Of a DNA stretch of 64,000 nt, positions 56,545 through 64,000 are shown piece after piece. The stretch is from Rhizophagus irregularis (Eukaryota > Glomeromycota > Glomeromycetes > Glomerales > Glomeraceae), in NCBI RefSeq assembly GCF_026210795.1, contig NC_089434.1, forward strand, positions 806,001-870,000. The letters run 5' to 3'. Made by a program: the position numbers and the translations under genes. Position 1 is the first letter of the stretch; each line of letters starts with the position of its first letter. Under the pieces are notes generated by a model. That model did not search any database. It had not been told where the DNA came from and saw only the letters and a list, made by a program, of their open reading frames with translations.

Positions 56545-56953
56545 ATGCCACCAATAAGTAAGATGTCTCAAGATTCTGCAAGAGGTCGTAGGAATGACGG
56601 TGACGTTGAAATGAATTTAAAGTATTACGATTTAAATCCTTTTTATTTTTTAAAAATGCGTTATTAAAAAAAATTTACAAATTGTTTTTTTTCATTTTAG
56701 CACTGATCAAATAACAACTGAAATACTCACCGGTCGAACAGGAATACTCTGTTCAATTGAGGAAATTGATAATCTTTGTAACGAAAAAGTTCAAAAAGTT
56801 AAACTTATTGCGGATAAATCGATAGAAGCGATTGAAGCTGGTCGTAAAAAACAAACCGATCAAATTTCTCACCTTCGGGCCGAACTAATAAATACGATTA
56901 TAGAAGCAAAAAATAAGATTAATAAAATATGTGAAGAGTTGAAAAAATATTAG
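56545..56953 (+). CDS. Family gene F: second short form, 109 aa
   Basis: Exons 56545-56621 and 56701-56953, identical in exon lengths (77 and 253 nt) to gene D. It starts MPPISKMSQDSARGRRNDGD and joins straight to VEMNL, then exon 2 NTDQITTEILTGR ... EEIDNLCNEKVQKVKLIADK ... KINKICEELKKY. The W-domain is absent exactly as in D, so one deletion predates the D/F duplication. Frame, splice sites and coil heptads are intact. The donor reads GTATTACGA, slightly off the family GTATGNTGA. Confidence 0.75.
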
Positions 56954-57267
56954 TGATTGACCGAGAAACTTATATTATTTTTATAGACCAAAGAAGAATA
57001 AATGTATTATTAGTTTATATAATTTTAACAAAATGAGTGTGTGTATTTATTAAATAAAAATTAAATTCTTCATCCTTTCAAGCCTTTATTTTATGTTTTA
57101 TAAAATTTTATAATCGAAAGTCGTAATTGTACATCGTGACAAATAATGTGATATCCAATTTAAAGTGGGTTAAAACCGGTAAAAAGACAATCATTAAATT
57201 CTGAGTTGATTGTTTTCTATCATACCCATACTTCTATACTTTAAGAAATATACTATCCTTTTTTATT
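56954..57267. other. Spacer between genes F and G
   Basis: AT-rich, no gene seen; it leads into a weak copy of the conserved upstream block (57268-57292). Confidence 0.5.
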
Positions 57268-57292
57268 TAAGTTCGTATCATAAGGCGGAGTT
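57268..57292 (+). promoter_or_regulatory. Partial conserved upstream block of gene G
   Basis: TCATAAGGCGGAGTTTGCAG, about 270 bp before the ATG, matches the start of the blocks before C, D and F but lacks the GGCGTAAAC half. Confidence 0.4.
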
Positions 57293-57537
57293 TGCAGCCA
57301 ACTTTCGTATAATCACTCAATGAATTAATCATGACACAACATATTTTTCTTGCATTTGATTGATTCCAAATTTAAAGATGTCGATCAGATAAATAGTATT
57401 GAAAACTCCTTAAATTCCTTTCACTTGACAAAAAAGAAAGAAAAAAAAAGTTTAAAATCGATTAATTTTATTCTTCACGATATTTTTAACAAAAAAAAAA
57501 AAAAAAAAATTTCTTAATTTTTTTTTTGAAAAAAAAA

Positions 57538-58252
57538 ATGCTATCATTAATAAATAATATGAATAAGACACCACAAGAAATACGTTGGAAACCCAAAGAT
57601 CTCGCTCGCATCTTATATTACATTAATGATCATTTTGATGAATGGTATAATGATAATTATAACTTTTGTGTCAAAGCAAAAGAAAATACCGGCGTTATTT
57701 GGGACGCTAGATCAATTTATAATATGGTTCATACCCTGTTTAAGGTCACAGAAGATTATCTTAAGGTAGGTACTAAGTCAACAACATGCACCATTATCTG
57801 GGAAAATAGAGAAATCTACGATTTGATGAAACAAATTTACATGAGGACTAATAAAAGAATGAAAGAAAGCAATCAAAGAGTTACAAGAGGCCATAAGAAC
57901 GACGGTCACATTTTAAAGTATGGTGAATTTGTGTATTGTTTCTTTTTAAACAACGAAAATACTATGAGATTTATAATTATTAATTTATATATATATATAT
58001 ATTTTTTTCTTTCAATTTAGTTCTGACCAAATTACAATTGAAGCACTAATGGACAGGCCCTGTTTGATCGAGGAGATTTTTCATCTTTGTGATGAAAAAA
58101 TTCAAAAAGTTGTCAATTCGGCGGCAAAATCGATAGAAAATGCTGAAGCTGAATATAATGAACGAATCAATCAAATTACTCGATATCGGTCTGAACTTAT
58201 AAAAAGGATTAGTGAAACTAATAAGATGTGTGAAGAGTTCAGAAAGTTTTAG
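57538..58252 (+). CDS. Family gene G: W-domain plus coiled coil, 203 aa
   Basis: Exons 57538-57917 and 58021-58252, starting MLSLINNMNKTPQEIRW. The domain is the cleanest in the array: RWKPKDLARILYYINDHFDE, IWDARSIYNMVHTLFKVT, then IIWENREIYDLMKQIYMRT. The linker ends RGHKNDGHIL. Exon 2 reads NSDQITIEALMDRPCLIEEI ... KIQKVVNSAAKSIENAEAEY ... ETNKMCEEFRKF. Upstream in-frame codons from position 57526 lack an ATG, so 57538 is the start. Pseudogene E is its nearest relative. Confidence 0.8.
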
Positions 58253-60463
58253 TGTTCTTATATTATAGGCTGAAGCATAGTGTCTTTGAAATTTTAATTT
58301 TCATAATGGATTAGTCCATACAAATTTAACAAAATAAGTTTGGTGTTCCTATAGATATTTCACAAATTTATTTAATTAAAAATTAACTTAAAATTCTTCG
58401 TTCTTTTAATCTTTAAAATTTAGACTTTAATAAAAATATTCTTTTTTTTTTTGTGTTGTAAAAAATGTTTTTTTAACCATGACGCATCGATATAAATCAC
58501 GTGATATTAGCATAATTTGGCCAAAATTTAAACTTTGGCCTAGATTATTTCGAGTTATTTGTATTAAATCGGACCGATAGGTTTTAAATCGGTGGCGTAA
58601 ATTATATAAAATCTTCAATAATTTATATTAACTAGGGAACGGTAACCGTTGGGGAATAACGAAATTATTAACCTTAATTAAACTTAATTAAACACGGGTA
58701 ATTCGAATAAAAAGAATATATATCAAAAAAAAAAATAAAGGATGTTAAACAAAATTATATTATATTACATTTATTTTCGTTACAGTTTGTTTATTTTTCG
58801 AATAAATAGAAAATTGAATATAGTTTTCTGATTATGATTATTAAAAATAAACGGTATATCATAATCATCAAATAAACAATTTTTGTTGTGTAACCGAAAG
58901 AACCAATACGAATGGATGGCCATCGACTCACATTGAGCACGGGACATTCGTGAAACCGACACGAATAGTATATAGTCGAAAATGTACTGTATTTTCAAAT
59001 ATATTATTCATATGGCAGAAATTATTGCCTAACCTGATGGAGTATCTGATAGGCATACCAATGTTACAGCATAACTGATAAGGGTTCATTTTCTAATTCT
59101 TTATTTCCTTTCTTAGTAAAAGAGGAGAAAAAAAATACTTTATATTCCGAGGTGCCAAAATTCAGCCGAATTTCGCACACACCATATCATCAAATGATCT
59201 GCGTAACAGTATTACAAATATCACAGATTTAATGCACACAAAGATGAGACGCCCTGCCCAATAACTATATAATATTTCTTATATTAAAATTTATGATATA
59301 TTATTCTAAAAATTATATATTATTTATTTCTTTATTATCTTTATATTCATTTTTAAATAATCTAGATTTTATGAGTTTTTTTTTTTGAGAAAGATAGATT
59401 TTGTAATACATAAAACGATTTACAGCGTATCTTGTGTTACGAAAACTAAGACAAAATTATTTAGACGAAAGATCGAATTTGTAATACATAAACGATTTAC
59501 AATGTGTCTTGTGTTACGGAAAACTAAGACAAAACTCCGATTCCCTTTCCACGCGTACTTCCCTTTTTTATATACTATTTCTTTGATTCGTATAAGTTAT
59601 CCTTGGTATAAATTATATTGCACTGTATATACTATACAAAATTTAAGTATAACTTACACCCCGGAATATATAAGATATATGCCGATTTCTGTGTTACGCA
59701 GATCAGCTTCGAATAAATGTATAGCAAAAATTCGGCATAAAGCTGACATAATCAAAATGATCGGGCTATTAAATTAACAAAGATATCACGAATTTAAGTT
59801 TTGTGTAACATCATGAAATCTAAAAATTTCCACATTATTAGTAATGCCGCATTAGATGGCATTTAGTATAACTTACACTTTATATAACTTTACACTTTGT
59901 TATACGCATAGAAAAATTAGTATATATAGTATATATAGGCGCGCTGGACGAAGCAGCTAATATCAAAGAGACAGCAATATTGATTTTATCTGTGTATTAC
60001 ATTTATGACTATTTCTATTTGTACACAAGTGTGCGAAACACGGATCACGTGTTTATCATACTCGGTGATCTGCATAAAAGATTTCCTTTTGGGGAAATTT
60101 GTGCAACGAATTTTCAAGTAAAATTGCCTTTTTTGGTTGTGTAACGTTGCCAGATTTCCAAATATGGAAATTCAGTAAATTTTGGCTGGAATTATAAAAT
60201 TTGGCCGAAATTATTGGGCGTGGCATATAATATGTGATAAATAAGGTTTTTCTTACTGAAGAAATTCAAGCCCCTAGAATAAATAGTAAAAATGGAAACT
60301 AAAGGGTGTGACACTGTGACATGGGTGACAAATTAAAGTCACGTGATAAGTATTTCGCACACTAGGTCACTAGTGTATTTTAAGAAATTTTCTACATTTA
60401 TCTGTTATTATTATATATTTCTTATAAACTTTTTTATTAACTCGGAAATGGAAACCGCTGTAA
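58253..60463. other. Intergenic region between genes G and H
   Basis: No gene is supported. It contains a 78-bp tandem duplication (59391-59537, separate entry), several CACGTG motifs and GGCCAAAATTT/GGCCTAGATT units near 58,520-58,545 recalling the hAT MITE interiors. Confidence 0.5.
59391..59537 (+). repeat. Two direct repeats of about 70 bp
   Basis: GAAAGAT(A/C)GA(A/T)TTTGTAA followed by TACATAAA(A)CGATTTAC A(G/A)(C/T)GT and CTTGTGTTACG(G)AAAACTAAG occurs at 59391-59456 and 59469-59537. The reading frame across them is a by-product. It is a local tandem duplication. Confidence 0.7.
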
Positions 60464-60597
60464 GTCCGGAGCGAAAAAAAAATGAGATTTGCGATTTCAT
60501 TGGATGACGTCACGTGAGGGACAGAAGAGAAACTCACGTGATCTATAATTTTTCATAATGCGTAGACATATATATAGTCCTTCGCTTCGCTCCGGAC
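60464..60597. mobile_element. MITE with GTCCGGAGCGAA ends
   Basis: The 12-mer GTCCGGAGCGAA at 60464-60475 is perfectly inverted at 60586-60597. The 134-bp interior has two CACGTGA motifs facing each other. A single related end lies near 37,488. Confidence 0.6.
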
Positions 60598-60928
60598 AAT
60601 AAACGAAAATCTACACTCTATTCGATAAATTATACTGTTGCTATCACGTGACACCACGCAAACACCACTTGTTTACTGTCTCAAATGATCGCCCAATAAT
60701 TTAGAAAACCATACATTCCAATTTTAACAATTTAGTGGCACCTACATCGCATGTTACATTTTTTAACTATTCTAAATTCCGTAAGGTGGCGAACCACACA
60801 AATTAGATAAATATCCCTACTTTAGATCTTTTTTTTTTTGACAAGAAAACATTTTTTTTACCCACCTAAAATAATATATTTTTTAATCATACTGTATATA
60901 TCAATTTTTCAAATAAATAAAAAAAAAG

Positions 60929-61648
60929 ATGCCTCAAGCTGACAGAATAAAACGCTGGGAAACATCAGAACTAATTAAAATTCTTACATTTCTCAATAAA
61001 AACTTTAACTTATGGTATAAAAACCACCAAGATGCATGTGTGGAGGCCGTAAAAGCCGTTAATATTAACCGAGATGGAAAATCAGTCTATAATAAAGTTC
61101 ATTCTATGATCAAAGCTATGGAGCATTTTCTAAGAACTCGTAGAAAACCAAAGACTTGCTACATTATTCGAGAAAACAGAACTATTCGTGGGTTGGTAAA
61201 AGAAATTTGTTACAAAACTAGAGAAAGAAATGGAAGAGAAAATCAAGATCGTAATAATGACGGTGACATTGAAATGGCTACAAAGTATGATGAATTTTCT
61301 TTCAGTTTTTAAGATAATATTAATTATTAAGCATTAACAACATTATCATTTTATTATTTTACTTATTTTTTTTTCATTTTTAGTAATAATCAACCAACGA
61401 TAACTAGGACATCCCAAAATCGAATTAACGTTCCTCGGATGCCTTTTTCGATTGAGACAATTGACGAGATTTACAACGAACAAATTAAAAGAATTGATCG
61501 TTCGGCGGTAATATCCAAAAACTTGATCGAAGTTAGAAATAGAGAAGTCCGTGATTTATACGAACAAATCTCCAAACGTCGAACAGAACTCATCGAATTA
61601 ATTGAGGAAGCCAATAATAAATTACAAATGTTGAGAGTACTTAGATAA
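60929..61648 (+). CDS. Family gene H: W-domain plus coiled coil, 206 aa
   Basis: Exons 60929-61284 and 61384-61648. It starts MPQADRIKRW, with the domain RWETSELIKILTFLNKNFNL, INRDGKSVYNKVHSMIKAM, then IIRENRTIRGLVKEICYKT (Arg where A, C and G have Trp in IIW). Exon 1 ends NDGDIEMATK. Exon 2 has an insertion (ITRTSQNRINVPRM) before PFSIETIDEIYNEQIKRID and the coil (EVRDLYEQISKRRTELIELI). Closest to B in the domain (RNGKSVYNK / RDGKSVYNK). Last member of the array. Confidence 0.8.
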
Positions 61649-62620
61649 ATCTTTTGATTTAAATTTTTGATATTCGTATATTTTATATGTACAGTATGTT
61701 TTATATGTAAAAAATATTTTTTTTTTAAAGTTACATTAAACTAAATAAAATTTTATTAATATATGAAAACAATAATAAAAAATTTCACTTCACGTTAATA
61801 CTAAAAAAATTTCTAGTCATGCCTCTATTAAATACACAAATAATTGTGTTTTTTAGAAATATTTGAAGTGAACGCTAGCGGAATACCGTATAGCACTGAC
61901 TAAAGATCCGTACCACTTATTAATATATCTGGGTATAATTACTATAATATGCGAAAAAGTTTTAATTCTGGCAAATTTAGGCCAATTCCGGTCAATTTTA
62001 ATTCAATTTTTTAAATATGGTAAATTGATTTATATCCAGTCACCGCTATACAGTAACGTGTTCTATAATATATCGTTTTATATACAGTATTACATAATTA
62101 TATTTACTCTATTTATATTGTACCATTGGAACCATTGCCGACTATTAGGCGTAGGAACTGCAGATCTAGTGAGTACAAAGTGTTATCTGCATGATTATTT
62201 CCTGAAATTTTAGCAAGGTGGCTGCCGGCTTATCATGAAAATTTTTTTTCTTTTTTTCTTTTTTTTGTTAAAAAAAACAAAGCAAAATTTTAAAATCAAA
62301 TCGCTTATCTTAAAAAGCCCTAACGAAAAAAAGAAAAACAAAAAAGAAAAGGAAAATTTCGGAAACCGATTTTCGATTCTTAAAAAGTTTTCATGAAATT
62401 TGCCGTAACAGTTTCGGAATTCTGTGTACATTGTGATTACTGGGATGATTAGATAATATTATTGCATGGTAACACAACTCTAAAACAGCGATAAATGAGT
62501 TAAAACGTTTATAAAAATGTGACATATTAAATTAATGACTCTATCAATATATGATTATAATTATTTGATATAAACCCTTATTATTGTGGAGCAGCAAATT
62601 TCATGATTTAGAAGCACCAA
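61649..62620. other. AT-rich intergenic DNA
   Basis: No gene. A segment at 62,236-62,398 begins ATCATGAAAATTTTT and ends AAAAAGTTTTCATGA, an imperfect inverted pair around T/A-rich sequence. Confidence 0.45.
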
Positions 62621-62711
62621 ATGACTCAAACGATAATTATTAAACGACAAAAATTTATCTCGGGAAATCTTTCTTTAAATTCTTTAAATAGATTAAATTT
62701 ACCCTTAAGAG
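62621..62711 (+). CDS. Possible first exon with a mitochondrial-presequence-like N-terminus
   Basis: ATG 62621 opens 30 codons (MTQTIIIKRQKFISGNLSLN then SLNRLNLPLR) ending at a strong donor GTAAGTAAG (62712). A possible acceptor CATTCTAG near 62,817 would add VFHSTFFICR before TAA. The Arg-rich, Ser-rich, acid-free start with LRVFHST looks like a fungal mitochondrial targeting sequence. No catalytic body is found downstream, so it may be a relic or a missed multi-exon gene. Confidence 0.25.
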
Positions 62712-63575
62712 GTAAGTAAGCTGTATTTTTTTTTATTTTCCAAAGTCCGAAAGGTCCGATTACATAACTTTAATAATTCCTTCTCATGTGAATCATATTC
62801 TTGTTTGCATTCTAGTTTTTCATTCAACCTTCTTTATTTGTCGATAAAACAAAGTGAATTTTAAATCGGAATTACCGGATTACTTTGTCTTTATATCCTT
62901 TTTTTTTCTTTGAAAGAAGAATTTCCAACAAAGAAGAAAAAAAAAGGAAACTAAAAAAAGAACAAAACCGTGTCACTATATAAAAGATTTCTGATCTTTT
63001 CTCCAAAAACACCCATCGGCTACTGAATCCAAATTCGTTAATGATAGTTTTCATTATGAGATTTCATTTGGCGTATTTTAATAGCTGATTATATATTTTT
63101 TTATAGTGTACACGAACGTAATATATTATAGGATAATACGGATAACACGTCTGCGATTACGCATCCGGCATTAACAATAAATTTATTACATTATTACGGA
63201 GATACCTTTTTTAATTAAATGATTTAGAAACATCATATGTTGGCACAAAATTTTATAAAGGTATAAACGATAAACATATTATAATTTTTTTTTAATCTTA
63301 ACTCCGATAATCCGGTCTATACAACTTTACTTTTTTAGACATTAGAACAACAATCCTTTACCCCTTTTTTTCATATGTTCACAATAGAAAATTAACAATT
63401 AAAAAATAATAATAATAATGTGTATATATATATATATATATTATTTATTTATTTATAAAAAGAAATAGTCTAATATATTGTCGATAACACGTATTTTTAT
63501 AATATCATTAATTGTAAAAATTCTTCCTTGCGCCCGGTATATGTATAAATAGTAGTATATGTTTGTGCATTGCAA

Positions 63576-63627
<52 letters not shown>

Positions 63628-64000
63628 GTAAATAATAAATGAATTTGGCTAGTGAGATGATTTTTTTTTTCCATACAAAATTCTTTTTTTTGTTAATAAA
63701 ACAAAGAAAATTTTTAAAACCGGATTATTGCCCCAACAAAAAAAAAAAAATAAAAAAAAATAATATATCTCGTCAGAACCCTTTATTGTGACAATAACGA
63801 ACATGATCTACCATCACTTCATGTGATATGTAATTTTATGTCGATGATAATCTTAACTATTAATAAAATTAAATCATAATAAAAAATTCATTTTGCATCC
63901 TTTTAAAGAAACTAGATTTAACTATAAAAAGTAAGCATATCAGATTTCATTTTTTCCATTTTTGATTATAAAATTTTTCGACCCTTTTTCTTCACAGATT
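62712..64000. other. AT-rich terminal region with microsatellites
   Basis: It contains (TA)n near 63,423-63,440 and an (AAT)n microsatellite at 63575-63624. AAACCGGATTA-like sequence recurs near 62,860 and 63,718. No gene is supported. Confidence 0.5.
63575..63624. repeat. (AAT)n microsatellite
   Basis: About 16 uninterrupted AAT units; a minus-strand frame through it encodes only poly-isoleucine and is not a gene. Confidence 0.9.

Noticed and set aside
58780-58998. 72-codon minus-strand frame upstream of gene H
   Set aside because: No family resemblance, no partner exon, composition like the flanks.
59385-59777. 130-codon plus-strand frame between genes G and H
   Set aside because: It runs through a 70-bp direct duplication and AT-rich DNA; no protein family and no spliced neighbours seen.
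63453-63674. 73-codon minus-strand frame
   Set aside because: Mostly poly-isoleucine from the (AAT)n microsatellite.

Overview
The window is strongly AT-rich eukaryotic DNA with small spliced genes (short GT-AG introns), long homopolymer tracts and many mobile elements. The gene types (a CxxC-headed tyrosine-kinase-like protein kinase, a decayed Crinkler-type PD-(D/E)XK remnant, a GPR1/FUN34/YaaH acetate channel, a Vps74/GOLPH3 copy, a fungal aspartic protease) and the TE load suggest a Glomeromycotina genome, probably Rhizophagus. That identification is inference from gene style, not a database match.

Layout. 0-1.4 kb: broken fragments. 2.58-10.65 kb: a full-length non-LTR retrotransposon (LINE) on the minus strand, with a 17-bp target-site duplication, a poly(A) tail and three ORFs. 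ORF2 carries endonuclease, YMDD reverse transcriptase, RNase H and a zinc knuckle, and has one in-frame TGA close to its N-terminus. 11.0-12.3 kb: degenerate ~200-bp repeats hosting a small TA-flanked MITE. 12.66-19.20 kb: a Helitron with an RPA-like OB-fold gene and a Rep/helicase gene. It is broken by single-base frameshifts and by a 288-bp MITE inserted between Rep and helicase, and it ends in hairpins plus CTAG/T. Just outside that end, at 19.3 kb, lies a short reading frame with two KR-DAD units resembling a Kex2-processed peptide precursor. 20.4-21.3 kb: a Crinkler-type nuclease-like pseudogene.

25.3-34.7 kb is the main host-gene stretch: a four-exon protein kinase, a four-exon acetate-channel gene (minus strand), a two-exon gene of a local family (paralogue A) and a cysteine-free aspartic protease. 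35-49 kb is a transposon graveyard. It holds a tRNA-headed SINE with 19-bp TSDs, at least six hAT-type MITEs with 8-bp TSDs (one nested in another, two forming a 221-bp inverted pair), a decayed Vps74/GOLPH3 gene, a bacterial-type beta-sandwich fragment and a tandem array of 21-bp palindromes.

50.0-61.6 kb is the most distinctive locus: seven same-strand copies (B-H) of one two-exon family, with paralogue A 19 kb upstream. Full-length members have an N-terminal helical, W-containing domain, possibly trihelix/Myb-SANT-like, followed by a coiled coil encoded by exon 2. Two members (D, F; both 109 aa) have lost the entire N-terminal domain but keep the start peptide, intron position and coiled coil. 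One copy (E) is truncated by a pogo-like fragment. An upstream sequence block recurs before C, D, F and partly G. The array looks like a young, actively duplicating family generating natural coiled-coil-only variants.

Mutation style: five of the six substitutions between the two inverted MITE copies are CpG transitions, and the in-frame TGAs of the Vps74 copy and the LINE ORF2 fit CGA-to-TGA changes. This suggests cytosine-methylation-driven decay of repeats.
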